A stretch of DNA of 64,000 nt from Sphingomonas suaedae (lineage in GTDB: Bacteria; Pseudomonadota; Alphaproteobacteria; Sphingomonadales; Sphingomonadaceae): NCBI RefSeq assembly GCF_007833215.1, contig NZ_CP042239.1, positions 2,850,001 to 2,914,000 on the forward strand. Reading direction: 5' to 3'. Both the position numbers and the translations under genes were made by a program. Every line of letters starts with the position of its first letter. The stretch's first letter is position 1. The notes under the pieces were generated by a model. It was not told the origin of the DNA and searched no databases. It worked only from the letters and a program-made list of their open reading frames with translations. Of this stretch, positions 24,664 to 34,396 are shown in pieces.

Positions 24664-27600
24664 TCAAAAGCGCATGGTTGCACCAAAGAGGATGGTGCGG
24701 CCGCTGACCGTATTCGTCATCAGGCGCTGGGCATCGCGATCGGCATATTGGACGATCTGCTGGTCGGTGATGTTGATCGCCTCTACCGTCAGCTTCAATC
24801 GCGGCGTCAGATTGAAATAGGCCGAGGCGTCATAGTTCTGGGTGCTGGGAAAGAATTCGCCGATGTTACCGTTGCCACCAGTGCCAACGCGATACTTGCC
24901 CCGGATCGCGGCCGATCCGCGAACGCCCCAGCGCTCGGTTTCGAAGTAGAGCGTCGCATTGGCGGAGAATTTGGAGAGGTTGGGCAACGGCAGATCGACC
25001 GGTCGTCCCGAATAGAGCACATCGCTCGATCCGTCGGCGATCGTCAGGTTGCCGAGCGCGCCGAGGTGCCTGAGCGGGCCGGGAAGGAAATCGAAATCGC
25101 GCTTGCCGGCGATCTCTATACCCTTGATCGACGCGCCCGGGCCATTCACTGGCCGGGTGAAGTTGATCAGCACGTCCGGTGCCTGCCCGTCGGTCAGCAG
25201 CGACAGCGGATAGCCGGTGCTGTTGTACGGCACCGGGGTGGTTTCCGTAGTGATAAACGAATCCATATTCTTGTAGAAGGCGCCGATTGCCAGGAAGCCG
25301 CGCTCGCCGTCATAATATTCAAGCGATGCATCGATCGAGTCCGCGCGGAATGGCGTGAGAAACGGGTTGCCGGCGCTGATGGTGCCGCCGAACGCGGCGA
25401 GGTTTAGCGTGGCGGCGGCACGCATGTCGCCAAGCCCGGCGCGGCTGATGTTGCGGGCCGCACCGACCCGAAACACGAGCGAGCGATCGAGGTCGAACGC
25501 CACGTTCAACGCAGGCAGAAAATCATCATAGCTATTCTCTACCGTCACGGGCGTCAGCGTTCCGCCGGTGATCGCGGTACCTTTCGACGTCAGCGTCGTC
25601 CGGAAATAGCGCAGGCCCACATTGGCGCGCACACCGATGCCTGCAATCTCACCCGCCATGTCGAACTGGCCGAAGCCGCTATAGGTCCGCTCGCGGATCG
25701 AGAAGTCTGAGCCGGCGATGGTGTCTCCGGCATCGAGGCGCGTGTCCGGATTAAGCGTGGCATAGGCGCCGCGCACGTCGGCGATTAGATACGGTACGAT
25801 CGAACTGCGCGGCACCAGCATGGTCGGGACCTGCGGCACGCCGGGAAGATCCTCGTATACAAAGGTGAGGCGCCGCTGCCATGCCGAGTTCTCGAACTGC
25901 TTGAACGAGCCGCCCAGCTTAAGGGTGGCGCCTTCGCCCACCCGCCATGCAAGCTGGCCTTCGGCATTGTAGAATTCGCTCTGAATCCGGTCGGCGCGGG
26001 TTTCCATCCGCTGGACGTCCCAGCCGGTGGCTGGATCGGTGATGTCGAAGCCATACATCGTCCGCGGCTTGTCGATATTGACGTCGAACGAAAAGCTTTT
26101 GCCAACCGTTTCTAGCCAGGTCTGATCATACGAACCGTTGAAGTTCGACTTTGACCAGCCGGCTAGGCCCGACAACTGCACATTGTCCGTCAGGTCAGTG
26201 CGACCGTTGAGCACGACTTGCCAGAATTCGGTCGCGTCCTCGCTTAGTCGCGACTCGCTGCGGAAATCGACATTATCGAACGAGGCGGCGACAATAGAAT
26301 TGTAGCGGTCCAGCGTTACGTCGGTGATGACCTGGGTACCACGAATATCGTTGGCGGCGACGCCGTTGGTGCCGCCAGAACCAATCGCAGTATTGTGGCG
26401 GTCGTTCGTCAGCTTGCCGTAGAGAATGTCCAGCGTCACGTCGGTCCGGTCATCGGGGTGATATTGCAGCGCGCCGGTGATCCCCAGGCGTTCGCGCTTG
26501 GCGAACCAGGTCGCATAGGTCTGCTGCCGGCTGCTCCAGACCCGATCGGCTCCACTCGCGTTGACCAGTTTATCGCGGATCTCGGCCGAGATGTTGGGTC
26601 CGACATTAGCCGCGCCGAAATTGATCTGCGACCAGTTTATGTTGCGAAAGCCATATTCGATCGTGTCGGCGGAACTATACGCGACCGACAGCAGCGCGCC
26701 GAAATCGCCCCAGCGGTTCGAGATCAAGCCAACCGCGCGGGGCGTCAGCGTCTTGGTATGCTCATTGACCTGGCCCTTGGCGGATACGACGGCGGTCAGA
26801 CCGGCATAGTCGAACGGCTTGGCCGTGCGCAGCCCAATGGTGCCGCCGATCCCGCCCTCATCCTGCTCGGCGGCGAAGGACTTTTGGACCGTGACCTGAT
26901 TGAACAGTTCGGAAGCGAACACGCTGTAATCGAAAGAGCGGCTGCGGCTGATCGCGCCGCGGCTGTCCAGGCCGGACGCTGTGTTGGTCAGCACCTCCAT
27001 CCCGTTGAGTTGGGTGCGGGTGAACTCGGGTCCCAGCCCGCGCAGTGAAATCTGGCGCCCCTCGCCGCTGTCGCGCGTGATCGCGACGCCGGCGATGCGC
27101 TGCAGCGCCTCCGCCAGGTTCTGATCGGGAAATGCGGCGATGTCCTGAGCGACGATCACATCGGAAGTGCCCGTGGCGGCCTTCTTCAACTCTTGCGCCT
27201 TTGCAAGACTCTCGCGAAAGCCTGTGACGACGATCTCGGTCGCTGCGGGCGTGAGGTCGTCATTCTGCAAGGCACCCGCAGCGGTCGGGTCTGCAGTCCT
27301 GCTGCTCGCCGCCTGCGTTGCGCGCGACACCGGCTTACCTGCCACGCGCCGCCGTGTGACGGTCACGGTATCGCCGACGATCCGTCCGTCAATACTGCTT
27401 CCTGACATCAGCCGGCGCAGCGCCTGCGCCGCGGTCATACGGCCTCGCAGGGGCGTGCTGCGCATCCCGTTCAGCAAGTCCGGAGACGTGGCCACCTGGA
27501 GCCCGGTCACGCGCGAGAATTGAAGTAGCGCACTGCCAAGGGGCTGTGCGGGCAGATCGAAATCGAACTGGCGCGCACTTGCCAAAGTGGTGGCCTGAGC

Positions 27601-27678
27601 AAGCGCTGGATCCCAGGCGACGTTGCAGAAAGCGACCGAACAGAGCAGCAGATGCGTAAAGTGACGCGGAACAATCAT
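24664..27678 (-). CDS. TonB-dependent receptor with N-terminal STN signalling domain
   Basis: The protein has 1004 residues. A signal peptide (to ALAQA) is followed by the secretin/TonB short N-terminal domain (FDLPAQPLGSALLQFSRVTG ... IVGDTVTVTRRR, residues about 38-115), a TonB box-like EIVVTGFRESL, the plug (IAAFPDQNLAEALQRIAGVA, ISLRGLGPEFTRTQLNGMEV) and a 22-strand-type barrel ending in Phe (ILFGATMRF). STN receptors signal outer-membrane occupancy to a FecR anti-sigma factor. The divergent fecI/fecR-like genes 220 bases away complete that circuit. The neighbouring PhoD and PLC genes suggest a phosphorylated organic ligand, but the plug resembles carbohydrate-type receptors, so the ligand is open. 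Confidence 0.93.
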   Translation of the reverse strand: MIVPRHFTHLLLCSVAFCNVAWDPALAQATTLASARQFDFDLPAQPLGSALLQFSRVTGLQVATSPDLLNGMRSTPLRGRMTAAQALRRLMSGSSIDGRIVGDTVTVTRRRVAGKPVSRATQAASSRTADPTAAGALQNDDLTPAATEIVVTGFRESLAKAQELKKAATGTSDVIVAQDIAAFPDQNLAEALQRIAGVAITRDSGEGRQISLRGLGPEFTRTQLNGMEVLTNTASGLDSRGAISRSRSFDYSVFASELFNQVTVQKSFAAEQDEGGIGGTIGLRTAKPFDYAGLTAVVSAKGQVNEHTKTLTPRAVGLISNRWGDFGALLSVAYSSADTIEYGFRNINWSQINFGAANVGPNISAEIRDKLVNASGADRVWSSRQQTYATWFAKRERLGITGALQYHPDDRTDVTLDILYGKLTNDRHNTAIGSGGTNGVAANDIRGTQVITDVTLDRYNSIVAASFDNVDFRSESRLSEDATEFWQVVLNGRTDLTDNVQLSGLAGWSKSNFNGSYDQTWLETVGKSFSFDVNIDKPRTMYGFDITDPATGWDVQRMETRADRIQSEFYNAEGQLAWRVGEGATLKLGGSFKQFENSAWQRRLTFVYEDLPGVPQVPTMLVPRSSIVPYLIADVRGAYATLNPDTRLDAGDTIAGSDFSIRERTYSGFGQFDMAGEIAGIGVRANVGLRYFRTTLTSKGTAITGGTLTPVTVENSYDDFLPALNVAFDLDRSLVFRVGAARNISRAGLGDMRAAATLNLAAFGGTISAGNPFLTPFRADSIDASLEYYDGERGFLAIGAFYKNMDSFITTETTPVPYNSTGYPLSLLTDGQAPDVLINFTRPVNGPGASIKGIEIAGKRDFDFLPGPLRHLGALGNLTIADGSSDVLYSGRPVDLPLPNLSKFSANATLYFETERWGVRGSAAIRGKYRVGTGGNGNIGEFFPSTQNYDASAYFNLTPRLKLTVEAINITDQQIVQYADRDAQRLMTNTVSGRTILFGATMRF

Positions 27679-27900
27679 GGTTTCCCCCTTGAGTGGACTC
27701 TGGGGAAATGACGGGGGAAATGATCGAACCCGACATCAAAAAAAAACATTTCTTTTACGTGACTTTTATTGGTCTTATTCGTGACGATGATCCGATCATT
27801 TCTTGTGGCAAGCCGCACTGAAACCGCTCGATCGCCCGATGTTGAAACGAGAACGTCACAAAGTCCCTTTAGCGCGCCTAGACGACCCGGCGGATATCGC

Positions 27901-28440
27901 ATGCCCGTTTTGCTGCCCCAGATTGATCAGTCGCCAGGCGAACTTCCGGAGCAGGAGTGGGACAAGGTTTCCAGCGTGCTGACGCGGTACGTTCGCGCCC
28001 GCACCAGAAATCCGGTCATTGTGGAGGACGTGGTGCAGGAGACGCTCACCCGGCTGATCCAGCAACTGCAGGTTCAAAAGCCGGTCAGCATCTTTGCCCT
28101 GGGATTCCGCATTGCCGGCAATCTGCTGGTCGATCAGCATCGGCAGGAGAAGCGATTGACCGGGGAGCCGGAACAGGAACTAGTCAGTCAGGCACCCCTT
28201 CCCGACCGCGTCATCTCTGCCCGGCAGGAACTGGTCGTGCTGTCCGAAGCGCTCGCCGCCATGCCGCCGCTGCGGCGTGAGGTCGTTGTCAGACGCCGGC
28301 TCGACGGGCAGAGTTGCGCTGCCATTGCAAAGGACCTGGATTTGAGCCTCAAGGCTGTGGAGAAGCATATTACCCGTGGCCTGGCCGATCTGCACAAGGC
28401 GATCGCGCTGAGCCGCGACGCCGAAGCCGCGAACCCATGA
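27901..28440 (+). CDS. FecI-like ECF sigma factor
   Basis: The protein has 179 residues. Region 2 includes VLTRYVRARTRNPVIVEDVV, QETLTRLIQQL and a modified ALGFRIAGNLLVDQHRQEKR. Region 4 is LPPLRREVVVRRRLDGQSCA-like with AIAKDLDLSLKAVEKHITRG. The last motif (S-x-K-A-V-E-K-H-I) is the FecI signature. Start chosen at ATG 27901; upstream in-frame ATGs give an implausible leader. It overlaps the FecR gene by ATGA. It should direct polymerase to the divergent STN receptor gene when the receptor is occupied. Confidence 0.88.
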   Translation: MPVLLPQIDQSPGELPEQEWDKVSSVLTRYVRARTRNPVIVEDVVQETLTRLIQQLQVQKPVSIFALGFRIAGNLLVDQHRQEKRLTGEPEQELVSQAPLPDRVISARQELVVLSEALAAMPPLRREVVVRRRLDGQSCAAIAKDLDLSLKAVEKHITRGLADLHKAIALSRDAEAANP

Positions 28441-29411
28441 AGCGCGAACCCGATCCTCGAGAGGAGGCCGCGTCCTGGGTCCACCGGCTCGATCAACCTG
28501 CGATCGATGCGTCTTTGGGGCCAAAGTTCGACCGATGGCTGGCCGCTTCGGACGGCAATGCCGACACGTTCGCCGACGTACAGGCGCTATGGGAATCCGA
28601 CACGCTCAAACAGGCGCTGCGAGAGTCCTCCGAAGCGACCACGAGCACCGTAGTTGCAGCACCGCGCGGCGACCTCTCGCGGTTCAGATTCCGGGCTTCG
28701 GCGATCGCCGCCGCTGCCTGCGCGGTTTTAGTCGTCGCGACGGTCCTCATTTCCGACCTGTCCTTTGCAACCTATCAGGCTGGCGTGGGCGAAGATCGCG
28801 CGATAGTCCTGGCGGATGGATCGCGTGTCGACCTGAGTGGGGGCAGCAAACTGCGCGTGCAGATCCTGCCGTGGCAACGCACCGCCACGCTCGAGCGGGG
28901 AGAGGCATTTTTCAACATCCAGCATGAACCATCGCGCGCGTTCCGCGTGCACAGCGGAAACACGTCGGTGCGGGTGCTCGGAACCGCGTTCAACGTCGAT
29001 CGTCAAAGCGCCACCCGAACAACGGTCGAGGTGTATCGCGGCGCGGTCGAGGTGGATATCGGCGGCACCCGCCAGATGGTGCTGCGCAAGGGCGAGCAGA
29101 CTCGCGTCGCCGAAGGCAGCGTCATTCTGCGGTCGCACAGCACACGCCAGGCTCCCGATTGGAAATCCGGATGGTTTGAAGCGGACAATGTGCCGCTGGA
29201 AGTGCTCATCACCAAGGTCCAGCGCTATTCCAGCCGGCCAATCGTGTTCGGCAATGACGAACTCGCAGCACGGCCAATCAGCGGGCGCTTCCAGGTTTCG
29301 GACCCCGCGCGGGTGCTGACGGCAATTCGTCAGGCCTATGGCGTTAAGGTGCAATCTCGCGGCGAGCAGATCCGCATCTCGTCCGAACCAACGGAATCGA
29401 CAAGGCCGTAA
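28437..29411 (+). CDS. FecR-family anti-sigma regulator
   Basis: The protein has 324 residues. The cytoplasmic N-terminus carries the FecR WxxxL motif region (EEAASWVHRLDQPAIDASLG ... FDRWLAASDGNADTFADVQA). One membrane helix (ASAIAAAACAVLVVATVLIS) follows, then the periplasmic FecR domain (FATYQAGVGEDRAIVLADGS, SVRVLGTAFNVDRQ, EVYRGAVEVDI) and a C-terminal STN-like fold (VPLEVLITKVQRYSSRPIVF). It transmits the receptor signal to FecI. The ATGA overlap with fecI indicates coupled translation. Confidence 0.9.
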   Translation: MKREPDPREEAASWVHRLDQPAIDASLGPKFDRWLAASDGNADTFADVQALWESDTLKQALRESSEATTSTVVAAPRGDLSRFRFRASAIAAAACAVLVVATVLISDLSFATYQAGVGEDRAIVLADGSRVDLSGGSKLRVQILPWQRTATLERGEAFFNIQHEPSRAFRVHSGNTSVRVLGTAFNVDRQSATRTTVEVYRGAVEVDIGGTRQMVLRKGEQTRVAEGSVILRSHSTRQAPDWKSGWFEADNVPLEVLITKVQRYSSRPIVFGNDELAARPISGRFQVSDPARVLTAIRQAYGVKVQSRGEQIRISSEPTESTRP

Positions 29412-29478
29412 TGCCCGATTGTCGGGTGTGACGCCATTGTGCCGTCTTACTCCTGAATCCTGATGGGCCGGAGAAGTG

Positions 29479-31041
29479 ATGCTGCAGCAAAATCGTCGCA
29501 ACCTCGTGAAATCCGCTCTCGCGATGACGTTGCTGGGCGGTGGAGTTCCACAAGGTCTCGCGCGTCCAGTTTTCACGCGGTATCCCTTCACGCTCGGCAT
29601 TGCTGCGGGCGATCCGGCGCAGGATGGGTTCGTCATCTGGACGCGGCTGGCGCCTGATCCTCAGACCCCCGGTGGCGGCATGCCTCCAGCGGATGTGGCC
29701 ATACGGTGGGAAGTGTCGGAGGATCCGGACTTCCGGAAAGTGGCGCGGGCCGGTACTGCGCTTGCCGAAGCACGCCTGGCGCACTCTGTGCACGTTGAGG
29801 TTGAGGGGCTTCTGCCGCGCCGTCCTTATTGGTACCGGTTCCTGGTGCACGGCGCGGGCACGAGCCCCATTGGCATGGCACGCACCGCGCCGGGACGGGG
29901 CATGCCGGTGGACCAGGTTCGGCTGGTCATGGCGGGCTGCCAGAACTTCGAGATGGGCTACTACACCGCCTTCGCGCGTCTCGCGCAGGAGCCAAATGTC
30001 GATGCCGTCTATCACTATGGCGACTATCTGTACGAGATGGGGATCCAAAAGGCCGCCAGTCCGCGGAAACACCTGACCGGCGAATTGTACACGCTGGACG
30101 ATTATCGTCGGCGCTACGCCCAGTACAAGGCGGACCCCGATCTCCAGGCGGCGCATGCGGCCGCGGCATTCATCTTGTCGTTCGACGATCACGAGATCGA
30201 CGACAATTGGGCAGCCAAGTTCGACAAGGATGGCAGCCCGGCCGAAGTGTTCGCCATCCGCAAGGCCGCCGCGCTCCAAGCCTGGTACGAGCATATGCCT
30301 GTCCGTCGGGCGTTGATGCCCGGTTCGAACGGCGTACGAATGTACCGTCGCCTCGATTATGGATCGCTCGTCCGCGTGCACGTCCTCGACACTCGATCCT
30401 ATCGGAGCGATCAGGCATGTGAGCGGCCGGGCCTCAGTCGCGCGGAGATCGAGCGCTGCTACCCTGTCGATCGACCAGATCGGACCATATTGGGCGCCGC
30501 GCAGGAGCGCTGGCTGGACGAAGGGTTGTCTAACCAAGCGCGCTGGAACTTCCTGGCGCAGCAAGTGATGGTGATGCCACATGATTCGCGCCGAGATGGC
30601 GCGACATCTCCTGTCGCCAGTGCCGACAATTGGAACGGCTATTCCTACGCCCGCCAGCGGCTGGTGGATTCCATTCGCCGGAAGGGGCTGACGAACGTCG
30701 TGATCGGCAGCGGCGATGCGCACCAGAACTATGTCGGCGTGGTGCCGTTAGAAATCGAGGATCTAGAAGGTCCGGCGATTGCAACGGAATTTCTCGCCAC
30801 CTCGATCAGTTCGGGCGGTACGGGTGGCTTGCGTCTTCCCGACGAGCAGGACGGGCTTTTTCACAACCCCCATATGAAGCTCCTCAACAATCAGCGCGGC
30901 TATCACCTGTTCACGATATCGCCAGATCGTTGGCAGACGGAGATCAAGGTGATCGACCAAGTTGATCGACCCAATGGCAACCTGAGCACGCTGGCAGCAT
31001 TCCTGACGCATCCGGGGCGGCCCGGTGCCGAAGCGGTGTAA
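29479..31041 (+). CDS. phoD: PhoD-type alkaline phosphatase/phosphodiesterase
   Basis: The protein has 520 residues with a twin-arginine-like leader (NRRNLVKSALAMTLLGGGVP). The PhoD N-terminal Ig-like domain starts YPFTLGIAAGDPAQDGFVIW. The metallophosphatase core has MAGCQNFEMGYYTAF, YHYGDYLYEMG, ILSFDDHEIDDNWAAKFD, QQVMVMPHD and VIGSGDAHQNYVG, supplying the Asp, Tyr, Asn and His ligands for the Fe/Ca centre. ATG 29479 follows GGAG at 5-6 bases. It is exported by Tat and releases phosphate from phosphodiesters and monoesters. It follows fecR by 67 bases and precedes the PLC-like gene, forming a phosphate-ester unit. Confidence 0.92.
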   Translation: MLQQNRRNLVKSALAMTLLGGGVPQGLARPVFTRYPFTLGIAAGDPAQDGFVIWTRLAPDPQTPGGGMPPADVAIRWEVSEDPDFRKVARAGTALAEARLAHSVHVEVEGLLPRRPYWYRFLVHGAGTSPIGMARTAPGRGMPVDQVRLVMAGCQNFEMGYYTAFARLAQEPNVDAVYHYGDYLYEMGIQKAASPRKHLTGELYTLDDYRRRYAQYKADPDLQAAHAAAAFILSFDDHEIDDNWAAKFDKDGSPAEVFAIRKAAALQAWYEHMPVRRALMPGSNGVRMYRRLDYGSLVRVHVLDTRSYRSDQACERPGLSRAEIERCYPVDRPDRTILGAAQERWLDEGLSNQARWNFLAQQVMVMPHDSRRDGATSPVASADNWNGYSYARQRLVDSIRRKGLTNVVIGSGDAHQNYVGVVPLEIEDLEGPAIATEFLATSISSGGTGGLRLPDEQDGLFHNPHMKLLNNQRGYHLFTISPDRWQTEIKVIDQVDRPNGNLSTLAAFLTHPGRPGAEAV

Positions 31042-31154
31042 CATCGACGGCTGTGCTGTTAGCGCGGCCGGCTGGCACGATTGTGTCACATACCCGTGAT
31101 AATCCACGCTGGGCATTTCGGCCCGCCGGTCCGCCCCACTTACCGGAGTGCGCC

Positions 31155-32192
31155 ATGTTCTTGCTGCTTGCTTTGCCAGCGATCGTTGCGTCCGAAGCGC
31201 CGTTGCGCATCAACGACCTGACGATGATCGGCACGCATAACAGCTACAAGCTGGCAATGCCCGACACGCGGATGGCGCAGCTGCGCGCCGTCGATCCGGC
31301 CAGCGCCGATGCGCTCGACTATGCCCATCGCCCGATCGTCGAACAGCTCGACGCCGGTGCACGCCAGCTCGAGCTCGACATCTGGTACGATCCGCGCGGC
31401 GGACTCTATGCCGACGGGTCGGACGACCCGGCGATGCAGCGCCCGGGATTCAAGGTCCAGCATATGGCCGGGTTCGACAACCGCTCGACCTGCCTGACAT
31501 TGGTCGCATGCCTGACGATCATTCGCGACTGGTCGAACGCACATCCCGGGCATGTCCCGATCCTGCTGATGTTCAACACCAACGACAATGAGCGCTTCCT
31601 CAAAGGCGAACCCTATACCGAAGCCGCCTATGACGCGCTCGACGCCGAGGTCCGCTCAGTCCTTTCACCCGCCAAGCTGATCGTGCCCGACGATGTCCAG
31701 GGGGGTTACCCCACGTTGCGCGACGCGGTACTCGCGAACAACTGGCCGACACTGGCGGCATCGCGGGGCAAATTCCTGTTCGCGCTCGACCAAGGGCCGG
31801 CCAAGGTCGCGCTGTATCGCGGCCAGCGCCGCTCGCTTGAAGGTCGGGTCTTCTTCGTCAATACGGATGAGGACTCGCCCGCTGCTGCCTATCTGACGCT
31901 CAACGATCCCGTGGGGCAGGCCGATCGCATTGCCCGCGCGGTGAAGGCGAATTTCATCGTCCGCACCCGCGCCGATGTCGCCACCCGCGAAGCGCGCACC
32001 AACGATACCCGCCTGCGCGACGCCGCGCTGCGCAGCGGCGCGCATTACATCTCGACCGATTATCTGTGGTCTGACCGCCGCTTTACCGGCGGCTATCGCG
32101 TGCGACTGCCCGACGGCGCCGTCGCGCTTTGCAATCCGGTGCGCCGACCGCAAGGATGCGACGACGCGACTACTGAACCCGTCAACCGCTGA
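31155..32192 (+). CDS. Secreted phosphoinositide phospholipase C-like phosphodiesterase
   Basis: The protein has 345 residues with a short signal peptide ([15 protein letters not shown]). The fold is a PLC-like TIM barrel of the Ca2+-dependent PI-PLC-C1 type: [15 protein letters not shown] (catalytic His), [20 protein letters not shown] (Glu/Asp metal ligands), [13 protein letters not shown] (second His), and the late segment [21 protein letters not shown] 31155 has GGAG 6 bases upstream. The protein is exported and probably cleaves a glycerophospho- or inositol-phosphodiester. It lies 113 bases after phoD, which supports joint use of phosphoesters. Confidence 0.85.
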   Translation: MFLLLALPAIVASEAPLRINDLTMIGTHNSYKLAMPDTRMAQLRAVDPASADALDYAHRPIVEQLDAGARQLELDIWYDPRGGLYADGSDDPAMQRPGFKVQHMAGFDNRSTCLTLVACLTIIRDWSNAHPGHVPILLMFNTNDNERFLKGEPYTEAAYDALDAEVRSVLSPAKLIVPDDVQGGYPTLRDAVLANNWPTLAASRGKFLFALDQGPAKVALYRGQRRSLEGRVFFVNTDEDSPAAAYLTLNDPVGQADRIARAVKANFIVRTRADVATREARTNDTRLRDAALRSGAHYISTDYLWSDRRFTGGYRVRLPDGAVALCNPVRRPQGCDDATTEPVNR

Positions 32193-32520
32193 CCTGGAAT
32201 TCCCGTTTGCCGCCTTGCTGGACCTCACGGCGCCGAGCGCGCTGGCGCAGGACGCTGCGCCCGATTTGGCGCGTGGCGCGCGCGGCGACATTCGCGAGCC
32301 CCCCGGTGCGCGCCGGGTCGAGGGCCATGCGTAGAACATATCCCAAACTCGCCGCCAAGGCCAAGGTGCACAACGCCATCCTGCAGATCGGCGACGGAAT
32401 GAGCGATTGCGAAATCACCGTCGTGCGCAACTATGCAGAAGGAGCCTGGGGCTGTTTCAAGGGCATCGGCGCACTGCCCTTCACCGACCAGATCACCCAA
32501 TATTCGCTTCCCGATTATCT
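32190..32520 (+). pseudogene. Alkaline phosphatase (PhoA-family) N-terminal remnant
   Basis: The reading is broken by a stop near 32333 but matches the start of an alkaline phosphatase: a signal-like [16 protein letters not shown], a second segment [20 protein letters not shown], then [20 protein letters not shown], and the segment [20 protein letters not shown], which is the conserved metal-binding start of the PF00245 family. Similarity stops near 32520 and the catalytic Ser region is missing. This fits decay of another phosphatase of the phoD unit. The bases 32521-32756 that follow are unassigned. Confidence 0.65.
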
Positions 32521-32756
32521 GCGCCGCCCCGGCACCGTGGCGGGCCATGCGTGGTTTCCCACCGGCCCCTTTTCTGCAAAGCGCGACAATCGCCGCGACG
32601 AACCCGCTTTTGGCCTTGAGCTTGCGGGTCAATCTCCATTCCGCCTCGCGAATGGGTCCATCGTGTTTGAGATGGCTTGCACGGGTCGCGCTGCCAGGAT
32701 GACCCGGCCCGCAGGGATGCGTCCATGCCGGAAGCGGGGTCGGTTCCATCGCCCAT

Positions 32757-33130
32757 GTTGATGTTATGCCGACGCTGGCGGCGATCACCGGGGCCAGGCT
32801 GCGCGGCCCGGTTATGGACAGGATGTGTCGGCTGCGCTCAGGAACCGCAAGCCCCTGCCCGCGCACGCCTGAGGCGTCGCTCGGGCGTGGCGGATCGGTC
32901 ATTTGTGGACATTGGAAACTGGTCGGCGACCAGTTGCTTGATCTTGATGTTGATCCCTCTGAATAGACCGACCTCGCCGCCGCCAATCCGGAGATTGTCA
33001 AGCGGCTGACCGCCTAGGTCGAGCGCTTTTCCGCGATGCGGCAGGTTCCTCGGAACCGGATCAATGCCACGCCTCTCCCGCCGGTGAAGCAGTGGCAAAT
33101 CCCGGATGCGCCATCTGCTCCACCAGCGGC
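32757..33130 (+). pseudogene. Sulfatase C-terminal remnant
   Basis: In shifting frames the DNA reads MPTLAAITGARLRGPVMD, then ICGHWKLVGDQLLDLDVDPS, then DLAAANPEIVKRLTA, stop, VERFSAMRQVPRN. These are the usual sulfatase end motifs (VDxxPTLAxIxGA, WKL, LYDLxxDPxExxDLA). The N-terminal catalytic part is absent. It lies at the edge of the sulfatase locus. Confidence 0.65.
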
Positions 33131-33152
33131 CGATTGAGCCGCTGGCGGCGAT

Positions 33153-34274
33153 CTAGTCGCGCGCCATTCGGCGAAAATCGTCGATCCAGGCGTAGTTGAA
33201 CGCGGTGGTGCCGTCAGGATTGGGCCGCACTGTTCGCCCCGCATAGACGCTGTTGATCAGCCATGGCGTGGATTTCGGCCCGAAATTCGTCGTCATCGAG
33301 CGCCCCTGCTTGAAGCCGTAGGTCGCGACGGCAAGGCGACCGGTATCGCGGAAAATCTTCATCTGGTTCGCCAAATAATGCTTCCTGTTCTCAAACCACG
33401 GGCTCATCTTCAGGAAATCGTCCCATTGCGCTTTCGGGAACGGGGTCTCCAGGGCGGCCTTGATGATCTGCCAGTTCTGCGCGGTGCGCGGCGCCTGATA
33501 TTTGTCGGCAAAGGCGGTCGCGACCGGCTTGTCGAGATTCTGCTGCCACCAGCCGACCAGCGAGAATTCGGTGGCGATGAACTTTTGCTCAGGCCGCATG
33601 CGCGCGAAGATATAGTCGAGGAACGGCCTGGACAGCTCGATGCTCGGCACGTGCGGGTGGATGTTGACCCCGTCGATCTCGGGCGTCGCCTTGACGAACG
33701 CCATCCAGCGTTCGGTCGATGGCGTGCGGTTCTTCTTGAGGTCCATACGATTGAGCGCGCCCATATAGAGGCGCGTCTTGCAGTCGCCGCCGCAATTGGC
33801 ATTGCGATAGGCGACGATCCGCTTTGCCAGCGCCTCGTAGAAGACGTTGAGGTCGAGGTCGCGGTCCTGTTCGCGGGTTTCGAAATAGGGTTCGTTGCCG
33901 ATCACGAGGATGTCGACCTTGCCCATCACCAGCGGCAACACCGCGTCCAGCCGTGCCACTTCGCGGTTGAAGGCTGCGCTGTCCGGCTTGGGAAAGTCGC
34001 TGCGGGTGTACGGCCATTTGAGCGTGAAGATCGTCTTGTAGCCGCGCGCGCCGGCCGCGAGCGTTGTCTTCACCGCGCCATGTTCGGCGGGAGGCGCACG
34101 ATCGACCTGCGGCATCGGCAGGAACAGGCGAATCCATTTCGCTCCCGCTGCGTCGAGTTCGCGATAGTCGACGTCCTCATAATGCTCGTTGAAATTGGCG
34201 CCCAATGCGCCCTGCGCCAGCGCCGGCGTGCTCATAGCAGTGATTGCGGCACCCGCCGCCAGAAGCATCCGCAT
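33153..34274 (-). CDS. Putative clan GH-A glycoside hydrolase, paralogue 2 of 3
   Basis: The protein has 373 residues; the start ATG 34274 follows GGGGAGAG. The signal peptide is MRMLLAAGAAITAMSTPALA-QG, so it is periplasmic. The domain begins GANFNEHYEDVDYREL immediately after the signal. Clan GH-A-type residues are Glu128 in VDILVIGNEPYF and Glu236 in KFIATEFSLVGWW, with GVNIHPHVPSIE between and a conserved Cys pair (NCGGDCKT) that may form a disulfide. It is close to paralogue 3 (same length, same Glu positions) and shares the catalytic domain with paralogue 1. It is divergent from a sulfatase gene, with an operator element between. Family not assigned. Confidence 0.75.
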   Translation of the reverse strand: MRMLLAAGAAITAMSTPALAQGALGANFNEHYEDVDYRELDAAGAKWIRLFLPMPQVDRAPPAEHGAVKTTLAAGARGYKTIFTLKWPYTRSDFPKPDSAAFNREVARLDAVLPLVMGKVDILVIGNEPYFETREQDRDLDLNVFYEALAKRIVAYRNANCGGDCKTRLYMGALNRMDLKKNRTPSTERWMAFVKATPEIDGVNIHPHVPSIELSRPFLDYIFARMRPEQKFIATEFSLVGWWQQNLDKPVATAFADKYQAPRTAQNWQIIKAALETPFPKAQWDDFLKMSPWFENRKHYLANQMKIFRDTGRLAVATYGFKQGRSMTTNFGPKSTPWLINSVYAGRTVRPNPDGTTAFNYAWIDDFRRMARD

Positions 34275-34345
34275 ATCGTTACTCTCCCCAGGCGATGGCC
34301 CGTCTGCACGAGCGCCCCGACTAATGTTTGACACATATCACAATA

Positions 34346-34360
34346 ATACGATAATTAGTG
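34346..34360. promoter_or_regulatory. PUL operator candidate ATACGATAATTAGTG
   Basis: It lies in the 122-base gap between the divergent hydrolase (34274) and sulfatase (34397) genes. It matches the element at 16997-17011 at 13 of 15 positions. Confidence 0.5.
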
Positions 34361-34396
34361 CATGGCCAGCGTTTAACTGCGGCACAGGGAGCGGCT

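Noticed and set aside
29344..30723. Minus-strand open frame of 459 codons
   Set aside because: It is antisense to phoD and contains no recognisable domain.
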